The notes beneath the pieces are model-generated. The model made no database searches. It was not told the DNA's origin and worked only from the letters and a program-made list of their open reading frames with translations. Made by a program: the position numbers and the translations under genes. From an uncultured Anaerotignum sp. (GTDB lineage Bacteria > Bacillota > Clostridia > Lachnospirales > Anaerotignaceae), in contig NZ_CAKQVD010000008.1 of the NCBI RefSeq assembly GCF_934277605.1, positions 1 through 52,348 of the forward strand: a DNA stretch of 52,348 nt, read 5' to 3'. This document shows, in pieces, positions 42,117 through 49,979 of the stretch; the first letter of the stretch is position 1, and each line of letters starts with the position of its first letter.

Positions 42117-43466
42117 ATGGCCTTACAGCAAGTACCCACCATTCCGGAAACGATTACCGTGCATTTGGGGCTGCCCAATCAGCCTGCGGAAAACATCACC
42201 GTTCCCTTTCCGGACTATATTAAAAATGTCGCCTCCAGCGAGATTTATCCCACCTGGCCGGATGCCGCCATTCGCGCAAACATCTATGCACAGATTACCT
42301 ATGCACTGAACCGCATCTTTAACGAATTTTATCGCAGTCAGGGCTATGATTTCGATATTACCTCCACCACGCAATATGACCAGACCTTCATCAAGGGCAG
42401 AGATATTTACGAAAACATCAGCCAAATCGTAGATGAAATTTTCAATAACTATGTGGTGCGGCAGGGGCGGGTGGATCCCTTTTTTACCGCCTACTGCAAC
42501 GGCACAACCACCGTTTGCGACGGTCTTTCCCAATGGGGAACCGTTGCCTTGGCGGAGCAGGGGCTGACTCCCTATCAAATTTTGCAGCAGTTTTACGGAA
42601 ATGACATCGGCATTTTGGAAAACGTGCCGATTTCCGCAAACATCGCCTCCTACCCCAATGTCCCGCTGCGGCTTGGGGATGCCGGCAACACCGTAAAAAC
42701 CATACAGCTTGAGCTGAACCGCATTGCAGACAATTACCCTGCCATCCCGAAAATCGAAAATCCGAATGGTGTATTCGATAAGGCAACCGAAGACGCTGTG
42801 CGGGAATTTCAGCGTATTTTTAACCTGACGCCCGATGGGATTGTCGGCAAATCCACGTGGTATCAGCTAAAATATCTATATAACGGCGTGAAGCGCCTGA
42901 ATGAGCTGACAAGCGAGGGGCTGACGTTGGAGGAGGTCACACGCCCCTTCCCTGCGGTTTTGCGTGAGGGCAACAGCGGTGTGGATGTGCACTCCCTGCA
43001 ATATTATTTGGATGCACTTGCATATTTTAATGATGCCCTCCCCGATATCAAGCAGGATGGCTATTTCGGCCCTGCCACCACTGCCGCTGTGCGTGCCTTT
43101 CAATCCTTGGTCGGTCTGAATCCGGATGGCATTGTGGGGCCGCAAACATGGCAGCAGCTAAAGCAGGCGTATGCCGATATTCTTTCAATGCTCCCCGCAG
43201 GCATGGAGGAAAGCAATGCCGGCATTTATCCCGGCTATTTTCTTTCGCTTGGCATGGAAAATGAGGATGTGCGCCATCTGCAAACCTATCTCAAGGGGAT
43301 TGCCGATTATACGGGTGCCATTCCGCCGATTGCGGTCACAGGGGTGTTTGATGAGGAAACAAGGGATGCTGTGGCGGCATTGCAGGCGCAAAACGGCCTG
43401 CCCCCGACAGGCAATGTCGGCCCTGCCACATGGAACCTCATTCGTAGGCTTTATCATGCACGATAG
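42117..43466 (+). CDS. Peptidoglycan-binding protein with SpoIID-like N-terminal domain
   Basis: A 449-residue protein without signal peptide. Residues 45-130 resemble a degenerate SpoIID domain (DAAIRANIYAQITYALNRIF, then GYDFDITSTTQYDQ, then VDPFFTAYCNG). Three PG_binding_1 repeats follow at about 183-260, 280-350 and 370-445, each ending in DGIVGKSTWYQL, DGIVGPQTWQQL or TGNVGPATWNLI. SpoIID is a lytic transglycosylase used in engulfment; whether this copy retains the catalytic Glu is unclear. The architecture points to spore cortex or mother-cell wall remodelling. Confidence 0.8.
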   Translation: MALQQVPTIPETITVHLGLPNQPAENITVPFPDYIKNVASSEIYPTWPDAAIRANIYAQITYALNRIFNEFYRSQGYDFDITSTTQYDQTFIKGRDIYENISQIVDEIFNNYVVRQGRVDPFFTAYCNGTTTVCDGLSQWGTVALAEQGLTPYQILQQFYGNDIGILENVPISANIASYPNVPLRLGDAGNTVKTIQLELNRIADNYPAIPKIENPNGVFDKATEDAVREFQRIFNLTPDGIVGKSTWYQLKYLYNGVKRLNELTSEGLTLEEVTRPFPAVLREGNSGVDVHSLQYYLDALAYFNDALPDIKQDGYFGPATTAAVRAFQSLVGLNPDGIVGPQTWQQLKQAYADILSMLPAGMEESNAGIYPGYFLSLGMENEDVRHLQTYLKGIADYTGAIPPIAVTGVFDEETRDAVAALQAQNGLPPTGNVGPATWNLIRRLYHAR

Positions 43467-43500
43467 CACGCAAAAAAGCCGCAGAAATTCATCCTAACAG

Positions 43501-43536
43501 AAAAAACGCTTAGACCTTACAATCTAAGCGTTTTTT
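43501..43536 (+). terminator. Terminator of the peptidoglycan-binding operon
   Basis: CGCTTAGA pairs with TCTAAGCG over an eight-base loop, with six As before and six Ts after. This symmetrical hairpin marks the boundary between the ordinary region and the AT-rich island. Confidence 0.9.
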
Positions 43537-43628
43537 ATAATTTAATTACATATATTAACACCTATAATCCTATTTTATGCTATAATATTACATGTGGCAA
43601 AATATAACTCAAGGAGGTGTGATCTATT

Positions 43629-44366
43629 ATGAATCAAATTATCGATTTACTAAAAAAACGCGGGTTTATTATTGAAACAGAAAATAATCAATACATTCTA
43701 AGTGACAACTCTGCAAAAGAAGATGCTAAGTTTCTTGAAGATATATTATCTGAATATCAAATAGGCTTCCTTAGTAATTCGTCTGAAATTATTCTTACAT
43801 CATCAGATGCAACGAGATTACAAAAACTATTCTCTCCAATAAAATGTGGAACAGTAGGAGTTGGCTCTTGCAATCAACTACAGCCTTGGCATAAGGTTGC
43901 AAAAAGAAATTGTGCTGATAAAATTCCACTTGATTGGTTGGAGGCAAATATTGCAAGATATATAAAAGCACTCTCTGCGTGTGGAATATATACAGGAGGC
44001 TGTTGTGATGGCAATCATACAGACCATAATAACGATAAGCTCTACATTGAATTTGATGGACCTATATATTCGGAATTCCACAAATTATTGTGGAAATATC
44101 ATTTATGTAAAATGTTTAGCCTAAATTGGAATTCACAATATACAAAAATTCCACTATCAGAAAACAGGATATCTCAATATGAAGAACTTAATAAAGCTGC
44201 AGAATACATATACGATAATCGAGTTTTAATTCGCTATATTAGAAAAAAGGCTGCAAAAAATTTAACTAAGAAATTTGTTGAATCTCATTCTTCTGATGAA
44301 ATAAAATCTGATTTTCTTGCTAATCTAGAAACCATTCTTAAAAAGGAGGATCTGTTATGGAAATAA
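43629..44366 (+). CDS. Unknown Cys/His-rich protein, partner of the HEPN gene
   Basis: A 245-residue protein I cannot assign. The N-terminal 65 residues are a mixed alpha/beta segment (MNQIIDLLKKRGFIIE, EIILTSSDATRLQKLF). The middle contains a Cys/His cluster: Cys73, Cys81, Cys95, Cys118, Cys125, Cys126, His130 and His133 (ACGIYTGGCCDGNHTDH), followed by KLYIEFDG. That resembles small domains with a C-x-G-H turn and could bind zinc. The C-terminal 80 residues are helical and basic. AAGGAGGTG precedes the ATG. AT-rich codons differ from neighbours, suggesting transfer. The last 10 bp overlap the HEPN gene. Confidence 0.7.
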   Translation: MNQIIDLLKKRGFIIETENNQYILSDNSAKEDAKFLEDILSEYQIGFLSNSSEIILTSSDATRLQKLFSPIKCGTVGVGSCNQLQPWHKVAKRNCADKIPLDWLEANIARYIKALSACGIYTGGCCDGNHTDHNNDKLYIEFDGPIYSEFHKLLWKYHLCKMFSLNWNSQYTKIPLSENRISQYEELNKAAEYIYDNRVLIRYIRKKAAKNLTKKFVESHSSDEIKSDFLANLETILKKEDLLWK

Positions 44367-45022
44367 ACTGTACTATATTTATAAGAGAATTAGCCGAAAG
44401 AACTCTGAGAAATTACAATTATATAAAAGAGAGATCCCATGAAGATAACCTCTATGAGGTAACGCAATTAATAAATTCCATGTATTGCCTTCTTGTTGTT
44501 CCGGAAGAAATATTTGGTATGCGCCGACAAGACAATATAGATTCTCCAAATGCCTTAAAAACTCAATTTGGCATTCGTGAGAAAAATCTTAAAAATAATG
44601 CTAGCTATCGAGAAATAAAAAGGTTATTAGATGAACTTAAAACTCAAAACAGGGTTAGAAATATAGAAATAGGAGCTTTTGAAGAAGAATGCCCAGTATG
44701 CTCCTTTTTATATAACCTTAGAAACTCTCTATGCCATGAAGGAATCGGCTTTTTACCATTTCAAATTGATTTTATGGGTAAGCCCCAAAACAAAATTGAT
44801 AACATTATATTTCAAGCCAAAAAACCAAAGGACACTTCTAAGGTTCAATTCATAGCAGTATTATCTGTAGCTCAATTAGAATGCCTTTTAACAAATGTAG
44901 CTACTATGTATATCCATGTTGAAAACGGGAAAAGAACATCTTCTGAAAGAGCGTATAAAGAATTTTACAAAGAATTACAAAGGAACGTAGAAAACTATTT
45001 ACCTAAATTTAAACCCTATTAA
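44357..45022 (+). CDS. HEPN-domain protein (HEPN_pEK499_p136-like), candidate RNase
   Basis: A 221-residue helical protein. Residues 30-52 (NLYEVTQLINSMYCLLVVPEE) match the pattern I recall for the HEPN_pEK499_p136 family. At 119-130, YNLRNSLCHEGI gives Arg122-x4-His127, the Rx4H active site of HEPN ribonucleases. HEPN RNases cut RNA in toxin-antitoxin, abortive-infection and CRISPR systems. AAAGGAGG inside the preceding gene and the 10-bp overlap show tight coupling. The partner may be an antitoxin, sensor or targeting subunit. Function in defence is inference; the motif is directly visible. Confidence 0.75.
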   Translation: MEINCTIFIRELAERTLRNYNYIKERSHEDNLYEVTQLINSMYCLLVVPEEIFGMRRQDNIDSPNALKTQFGIREKNLKNNASYREIKRLLDELKTQNRVRNIEIGAFEEECPVCSFLYNLRNSLCHEGIGFLPFQIDFMGKPQNKIDNIIFQAKKPKDTSKVQFIAVLSVAQLECLLTNVATMYIHVENGKRTSSERAYKEFYKELQRNVENYLPKFKPY

Positions 45023-45042
45023 GATTAATAAATTAATATTGA

Positions 45043-45078
45043 AAATGCCATACAGAGTAATTACTTCGTATGGCATTT
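45043..45078. terminator. Terminator between the HEPN island and the epimerase gene
   Basis: AAATGCCATAC pairs with GTATGGCATTT around a 14-base loop. It lies between convergent genes and can act in both directions. The T tracts are short. Confidence 0.7.
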
Positions 45079-45109
45079 CTAATCAAAAACTTATTTTTAT
45101 TTTTTCTTC

Positions 45110-45796
45110 TTATTCTTTTTTCTCGTCTGTGGGTTCTTCCTCGTCATCCTCCCAGTCGGCAGGATCATATTCCCCAAAGGATGCCTTCAAAAATGCCTCC
45201 ATATCATTGAGCTGCTCCATCTGGTCGCTCATGCCATCCAGAACATTCTCCACCTTGCTCAGATAATGGTTCATTTCGGGGGAGATAGGCTCCTCTGCCT
45301 CCGCAGTCGCTTCCTCCGCAGGCACCTCGTCTGCCTCCAGCTCCTCCAAATCAATATCGTCCCAATCCTCCGCTTCATCACGGTTTCTCTTTTCCTTCAG
45401 CTTTTCACGGTAGGTTGCCATATCCTCTTTGATTTCGCTTGCCTTTTCTGCCATGCGGAAGGCTGCGGAACGCACTGCCGGCTGCAAATCGTCTGCCTTA
45501 TCTGCCAGCTTTTCTCTCATGCGGAAGGCCGCAGAGGTAACCTTGGGCTGCAAATCCTCCGCCTTATCCGCCATCTTATCGGCTGCATTTTTCACAGTCG
45601 GGTTTTCCTTCACCTTATCGGCAACGGCACTGAGCGCCGCACCTGCCTTATTCAGCATACCGCCAACGGTTTTTGCAATGCCGTCCTTTTCCGCACCCAA
45701 GCCGTTGTTCAGCGTGTTCAGCAGGCGGTCTGCCTCATCCACAGTGATAATGCCCTTTTCCAACATATTGAGAATTGCCATTCTTTCTTCCTTCAT
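45110..45796 (-). CDS. Possible separate product from an internal start: SHOCT-like, acidic coiled protein
   Basis: Inside the fused frame, AAGGAGG (45811-45805) lies 8 bases before an in-frame ATG at 45796, a perfect translation start. The 228-residue product would begin MKEERMAILNMLEKGIITVDEADRLLNTLN, as SHOCT-like/YvlB-type proteins do when encoded alone. The middle has two near-identical amphipathic repeats (KAEDLQPKVTSAAFRMREK and KADDLQPAVRSAAFRMAEK). The end is Asp/Glu-rich (EYDPADWEDDEEEPTDEKKE). It probably was, and may still be, an independent gene. Function unknown. Confidence 0.6.
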   Translation of the reverse strand: MKEERMAILNMLEKGIITVDEADRLLNTLNNGLGAEKDGIAKTVGGMLNKAGAALSAVADKVKENPTVKNAADKMADKAEDLQPKVTSAAFRMREKLADKADDLQPAVRSAAFRMAEKASEIKEDMATYREKLKEKRNRDEAEDWDDIDLEELEADEVPAEEATAEAEEPISPEMNHYLSKVENVLDGMSDQMEQLNDMEAFLKASFGEYDPADWEDDEEEPTDEKKE

Positions 45797-46984
45797 GGGT
45801 TTTCCCTCCTTGCTTATGCTCTCATTTTTCATGCGCAGGACATATTCATCCGGTCTTTCCGCCTTTTTCCCAAAGGCATACAGGATGCTTTCCACAATGC
45901 GGCGGCTTGCCTGCCCATCGCCAAAGGGATTTTTCGCCTGTGCCATTTTTTCATATTCCTCTTTATCATCCAAAAGCGTTTTTGCCATGGAATAAATCAC
46001 GTTTTCATCTGTGCCTGCCAATTTCAGCGTGCCTGCCTCAACCCCTTCGGGACGCTCCGTAACATTACGCAGCACCAAAACAGGCTTACCCATGGAGGGA
46101 ACCTCCTCCTGCAAGCCGCCGCTGTCCGTCATAACAAAGAAGGAGCGGCTCATCAAGTTATGCATATCCTTCAAATCCAGTGGATCTGTCAGATGAATGC
46201 GTGCATTGCCGCCCAAAATTTCATGGACAGGCTCAACCACAGCGGGATTTTTATGCACCGCATACACAACCTCAACATCGGGGTATTCCTCCACCAAGCG
46301 TTTCACTGCATGGCAGATGTTCCGCAATGGCTCGCCGAGGTTTTCCCTTCTATGCGCAGTCATGGCAATCACACGGTTCTTTTTAAAGTCAATCCGATTC
46401 AGCTCATCCACCGTAAAGGTATACTCCTCCTCAATGGTATGCGCCAAGGCATCAATCACAGTATTCCCTGTAATAAAAATAGCATCCTCGCTAATATTTT
46501 CCTTCTGCAAATGCTCCTTTGCCAACGGGGTAGGCGCAAAATGCAAATCTGTCAAGGCACCGGTCAAGCGGCGGTTCATTTCCTCCGGGAAGGGCTGATA
46601 TTTGTCATAGGTGCGCAGACCTGCCTCCACATGCCCGACCTTCACCTGATTATAATATGCCGCCAAGGCACCTGCGAAGGTGGTGGAGGTGTCGCCATGC
46701 ACCAGAACGATATCGGGCTTCTCCTGCCCCATAACCTCCTCCAAGCCGGTTAAGGCTCTTGTAGTAATGCCTGCCAATGTCTGACGGGACTGCATGATAT
46801 TCAAATCATAACGGGGGTGCAAATCAAAAATCTCCAATACCTGATCGAGCATTTCACGGTGCTGCGCCGTTACGCAGACAATGCTTTCGATTTCGGGTGT
46901 TTGTTCCAGCTGCTTTACCAAGGGCGCCATCTTAATCGCCTCGGGGCGTGTCCCGAACACGCTCATTACCTTTATTTTATCCAT
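45110..46984 (-). CDS. mnaA: UDP-N-acetylglucosamine 2-epimerase fused to a SHOCT-like/coiled C-terminal protein
   Basis: A 624-residue frame. Residues 1-385 are a complete non-hydrolysing epimerase: SVFGTRPEAIKMAPL, LVHGDTSTTFAGALA, HVEAGLRTYDKYQPFPEEMNR, TAHRRENLGEPL, TDSGGLQEEVPSMGKPVLVLR and FGDGQASRRIV. It interconverts UDP-GlcNAc and UDP-ManNAc for surface polymers. Normal family members end near residue 385. Here the frame continues through a 12-residue linker into MKEERMAILNMLEKGIITVDEADRLL, a SHOCT-like helix pair, then amphipathic repeats (KADDLQPAVRSAAFRM) and a very acidic tail. The linker is encoded by what looks like a ribosome binding site. Confidence 0.88.
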   Translation of the reverse strand: MDKIKVMSVFGTRPEAIKMAPLVKQLEQTPEIESIVCVTAQHREMLDQVLEIFDLHPRYDLNIMQSRQTLAGITTRALTGLEEVMGQEKPDIVLVHGDTSTTFAGALAAYYNQVKVGHVEAGLRTYDKYQPFPEEMNRRLTGALTDLHFAPTPLAKEHLQKENISEDAIFITGNTVIDALAHTIEEEYTFTVDELNRIDFKKNRVIAMTAHRRENLGEPLRNICHAVKRLVEEYPDVEVVYAVHKNPAVVEPVHEILGGNARIHLTDPLDLKDMHNLMSRSFFVMTDSGGLQEEVPSMGKPVLVLRNVTERPEGVEAGTLKLAGTDENVIYSMAKTLLDDKEEYEKMAQAKNPFGDGQASRRIVESILYAFGKKAERPDEYVLRMKNESISKEGKPMKEERMAILNMLEKGIITVDEADRLLNTLNNGLGAEKDGIAKTVGGMLNKAGAALSAVADKVKENPTVKNAADKMADKAEDLQPKVTSAAFRMREKLADKADDLQPAVRSAAFRMAEKASEIKEDMATYREKLKEKRNRDEAEDWDDIDLEELEADEVPAEEATAEAEEPISPEMNHYLSKVENVLDGMSDQMEQLNDMEAFLKASFGEYDPADWEDDEEEPTDEKKE

Positions 46985-47007
46985 ACTATATCTCCTTATT
47001 TTTTCTT

Positions 47008-47092
47008 GAGGGTTTCACCCTCAAACTCCCACCAAGGGAATCATTCCCTTTGCAGGGGCGCGGGGACGGAGTCCTCGCAGGTTTTACTTAAT
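47008..47092 (-). repeat. Intergenic palindromic repeat B, copy 1
   Basis: On the minus strand, AAGGGAATGATTCCCTT (palindromic) is followed by GGTGGGAGTTTGAGGGT and an ACCCTC arm closing a second hairpin. The same arrangement with compensated bases occurs at 49903-49969. It fills most of the 99-bp gap between the FAH gene and the epimerase gene. Confidence 0.7.
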
Positions 47093-47962
47093 TTCATTCG
47101 TCATAGAGCCAATGCCCTCAATCTCGCATTTTACAATGTCGCCCTTTTTCAAAAACTTGGGCGGCTGAAAGCCCATGCCGACACCCGCAGGCGTCCCCAT
47201 GGCAATGATTGTGCCTGCACGCAGCGTCATGCCCTGTGTCAGCTCACAAATCACTCGCTCCACACCGTTAATCATCAGCTCCGTATTGCTGTCCTGCCGC
47301 AGCTCGCCATTTACATAGGAGCGAATCGGCAGCGCAGGCGGATTTTCAAATTCATCCTTCGTCACAATCCAAGGGCCGATGGGTGTAAAATCATCCAAGC
47401 TTTTCCCAAAATACCACTGCTTATGTGCCGTCTGCAAATTTCTGGCACTCATATCATTGAGAATCGTGTAGCCAAAGACATAATCAAAGACCTCCTCCGG
47501 CTTCACATTCCTTGCATCCTTGCCGATAATGACAGCCAATTCCGCCTCATAATCCAGACTATCCACAATATCCAAATGCCCGTCGATCGCCTCTCCGTCT
47601 GCCAAGGCACGATTGATTCGCTTTGCAAAATAAATCGGCACCGGCCGCTCGCCGCCAAAGGCTTCATCATGGAAGCGTGCCGCCTCCTCTGCGTGCGCAT
47701 AATAGTTAATGCCAAGGCAAACCACATCCTGCTTGGGCTGGGGAATGGGCGAAAGAATCTGCACCTCCTCCAGAGGAATCCCCTGCATCAGCTCTTTGTT
47801 TCGGTTCAGCTTTTCCAGCTTCCTTTCATCCTGCACCTCTAAAAAGGTATTCATATCCACAGATGTGCAGCCCAGATAATTGACAGGCACCACCTCGGAG
47901 CCGTCATTTTTCAAAACGCCGACAGCCGTTTCGCCGCCATACTTATATGTTAAAACCTTCAT
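47084..47962 (-). CDS. Fumarylacetoacetate hydrolase family protein
   Basis: A 292-residue protein. The FAH fold is seen in VVCLGINYYAHAEE, PVPIYFAKRINRALADGEAID, SLDYEAELAVIIGKDARNV with metal-binding Glu residues, YTILNDMSARNLQ, and GTIIAMGTPAGVGMGFQPP. Family members are divalent-metal hydrolases or decarboxylases acting on acylpyruvates, oxaloacetate or ring-cleavage products; the substrate cannot be read from the sequence. CGAGGAGGCGG precedes the ATG. A CGGATAT/ATATCCG inverted repeat lies about 70 bp upstream. Confidence 0.9.
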   Translation of the reverse strand: MKVLTYKYGGETAVGVLKNDGSEVVPVNYLGCTSVDMNTFLEVQDERKLEKLNRNKELMQGIPLEEVQILSPIPQPKQDVVCLGINYYAHAEEAARFHDEAFGGERPVPIYFAKRINRALADGEAIDGHLDIVDSLDYEAELAVIIGKDARNVKPEEVFDYVFGYTILNDMSARNLQTAHKQWYFGKSLDDFTPIGPWIVTKDEFENPPALPIRSYVNGELRQDSNTELMINGVERVICELTQGMTLRAGTIIAMGTPAGVGMGFQPPKFLKKGDIVKCEIEGIGSMTNEIK

Positions 47963-48030
47963 TCTTCCCGCCTCCTCGTTAGCGATTTGGATTTCCGTCT
48001 TTTGTAAAAGCCCAATGGCAAAGCCGCAGG

Positions 48031-48050
48031 CGGATATGATACGATATCCG
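48031..48050. promoter_or_regulatory. Inverted repeat upstream of the FAH gene
   Basis: CGGATAT, six bases, ATATCCG: a perfect 7-bp inverted repeat 69 bp upstream of the FAH start codon and in the divergent region shared with argG. It fits a dimeric repressor site for the FAH gene. The rest of the 425-bp divergent region holds the argG promoter and AT-rich sequence without further genes. Confidence 0.4.
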
Positions 48051-48287
48051 TTCTCTATCTGTAATATATCAATGCTATCATATCACAAAACCCTGTTTTT
48101 AGGAAGAAAAAAAGGCTTTCCCCTCCCATGTATACAGGATACTGTGGTTCTAAACGATTATGCAGTTAAAAGCGAATAAATATGCACCCCGTTTCTCTCT
48201 CCACAAAGAAATATGCCCAAAAACAGATAGAATCTTTCCCCCATTTTTAAAATTATAAACAAACTTATGTATTTTTATGATTTTCTA

Positions 48288-48316
48288 TTGCATTTCTTGC
48301 ATTTTCTATGTATAAT
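48288..48316 (+). promoter_or_regulatory. argG promoter with possible ArgR site
   Basis: TTGCAT, 17 bp, TATAAT, ending 72 bp before the argG ATG. The -10 overlaps an AT-rich stretch, ATGTATAATCCATTTATAAA, continuing to TTCAT at 48333, which resembles the degenerate ARG boxes bound by ArgR/AhrC in Firmicutes. The promoter is convincing; the operator is a suggestion. Confidence 0.65.
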
Positions 48317-48387
48317 CCATTTATAAAATTCATTTTGAACAAAGCCCTTGTAACAAGGTTTTTATGTTTTTAAGGAGGAAGAAAATC

Positions 48388-49605
48388 ATGGCAAAAGAAA
48401 AAATCGTTCTGGCATATTCCGGCGGTCTGGATACATCCGCAATCATTCCTTGGCTGAAGGAAAACTATGACTGTGAGGTTATCTGCGTATGCGGTGACGT
48501 TGGTCAGGGCAAGGAGACCGATGGTCTGGAGGAAAAGGCGCTGAAAACAGGCGCAAGCAAGCTGTATATCGAAAATCTGACAGAAGAATTTATCACTGAT
48601 GCTGTTTACCCCTGCGTAAAGGCAAACGCTGTCTATGAAGGCAAATATCTGATCGGTACCTCCATGGCACGCCCCATCATCGCAAAAAGACTGGTTGAAA
48701 TTGCAAAAAAGGAAGGCGCAACCGCAATCTGCCACGGCGCAACAGGCAAGGGCAACGATCAGGTGCGTTTTGAGCTGACCATTAAGGCATTGGCACCCGA
48801 AATGAAAATTATCGCTCCTTGGAGACTGGATACATGGAAAATGCAGTCCCGTGAGGATGAAATTCAGTATTTGGCCGATCATGGGATTCCCTTCGAGGCA
48901 AGCCATGATAACTCCTACAGCCGTGACAGAAACCTGTGGCACCTGAGCCATGAAGGTCTGGAGCTGGAGGACCCCGCAAATGAGCCTAACTATGAACACA
49001 TTTTGCAGATGAGCGTGACACCCGAAAATGCGCCCGATCAGCCCGAATATGTCACACTGGATTTTGAAAAGGGTATCCCCATTGCAGTAAACGGCGAAAA
49101 GCTTTCTCCCGTTGCACTGCTGACAAAGCTGAATGAAATCGGCGGCAGAAACGGTGTCGGCATTGTTGATATCTGCGAAAACCGTGTGGTTGGCATGAAA
49201 TCCCGTGGTGTATATGAAACCCCCGGCGGCACCATCATGTATTATGCACACCGTGAGCTGGAATATCTTTGCTCCGATAAGAAAACACAGGCGTTCAATG
49301 AGGTGGCAAGCAATAAATTCACAGAGCTGGTTTACAGCGGCGAATGGTACACCCCTCTGCGTGAGGCACTGAGCGCTTATTTCGATAAGGTAAACGAAAC
49401 CGTAACAGGCACAGTAAAGCTGAAGCTGTATAAGGGCAACATCATCCCTGCCGGCTCCACCTCTCCTTACAGCCTGTATAACGAATCCATCGCTTCCTTC
49501 ACAACAGGCGAGCTTTATAACCATAAGGACGCAGACGGGTTCATCAACCTGTTCGGCCTGTCCATGAAGGTTCGTGCGATGATGATGGAGAACCAGGGCA
49601 AGTAA
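48388..49605 (+). CDS. argG: Argininosuccinate synthase
   Basis: A 405-residue enzyme starting MAKEKIVLAYSGGLDTSAIIPWL, the PP-loop ATP motif SGGLDTS. Further signatures are YLIGTSMARPIIAKRLVEIA, CHGATGKGNDQVRFELT, REDEIQYLADHGIPF and SYSRDRNLWHLSHEGLELEDP. It condenses citrulline and aspartate in arginine synthesis. ATG 48388 with AAGGAGG at 48372-48378 was chosen over the codon at 48364. argH follows, but 374 bp of repeat-rich DNA separate them. Confidence 0.98.
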   Translation: MAKEKIVLAYSGGLDTSAIIPWLKENYDCEVICVCGDVGQGKETDGLEEKALKTGASKLYIENLTEEFITDAVYPCVKANAVYEGKYLIGTSMARPIIAKRLVEIAKKEGATAICHGATGKGNDQVRFELTIKALAPEMKIIAPWRLDTWKMQSREDEIQYLADHGIPFEASHDNSYSRDRNLWHLSHEGLELEDPANEPNYEHILQMSVTPENAPDQPEYVTLDFEKGIPIAVNGEKLSPVALLTKLNEIGGRNGVGIVDICENRVVGMKSRGVYETPGGTIMYYAHRELEYLCSDKKTQAFNEVASNKFTELVYSGEWYTPLREALSAYFDKVNETVTGTVKLKLYKGNIIPAGSTSPYSLYNESIASFTTGELYNHKDADGFINLFGLSMKVRAMMMENQGK

Positions 49606-49614
49606 AACTTGCCC

Positions 49615-49793
49615 TTCGAAAAAATCTCAGCTGCAAGCAGCTTCAAGCTTTTTTCGAGTGAAACAGATGCCAAACAGATGAGTTCCGGCGGTGACAAGCA
49701 CCTTGAAACTCCCTGTTTTCCTCGAGTGGGCAAAGCCCCCTCTGCGGATTCCATTCGGGAAACGGAGATTTCCCGAACCCTTCCGTTATATTA
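49615..49793 (-). repeat. Structured intergenic repeat A, copy 3
   Basis: On the minus strand: TTCGGGAAA/TTTCCCGAA stem (49777-49754), a GGGC/GCCC hairpin, AAACAG-G-GAGTT pairing with AACTC-AT-CTGTTT around the GGTG/CACC hairpin also seen in copy 1, and a final long stem TCGAAAAAA/TTTTTTCGA that replaces the AAGTC palindrome of the other copies. The final stem begins 9 bp past the argG stop and may also end argG transcription. Inverted relative to copy 4 on the other side of argH. Confidence 0.78.
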
Positions 49794-49873
49794 CGGCAAA
49801 TTAAAATATGCGAAAGACAAAAAAATACTCCTGTCAGGCTTGATGGGAGTATTTCTCATTATAGACGACTACG

Positions 49874-49975
49874 CAAACAGAAGTATTTCTGTTTGCAACT
49901 CGGGTTCCAAGGGGATGATCCCCTTGGTAGGAGTGCAGAGGGCAACGCCCTTTGCCAAAAGAAAGAAAGGAGAAA
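49874..49975 (+). repeat. Intergenic palindromic repeat B, copy 2
   Basis: A GCAAACAGAA/TTTCTGTTTGC hairpin (49874-49897) precedes CCAAGGGGATGATCCCCTTGG (palindromic) and GAGGGCAACGCCCTT, a second hairpin. The last two match copy 1 (47008-47092) in order and spacing with paired base changes. It ends at the argH ribosome binding site. Between repeats A and B (49794-49873) a third hairpin, AATACTCC/GGGAGTATT, has its T run on the minus strand. Confidence 0.7.
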
Positions 49976-49979
49976 CATC

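Noticed and set aside
45266..46753. 495-codon plus-strand frame opposite the epimerase fusion
   Set aside because: Antisense shadow. The epimerase motifs on the other strand are unambiguous.
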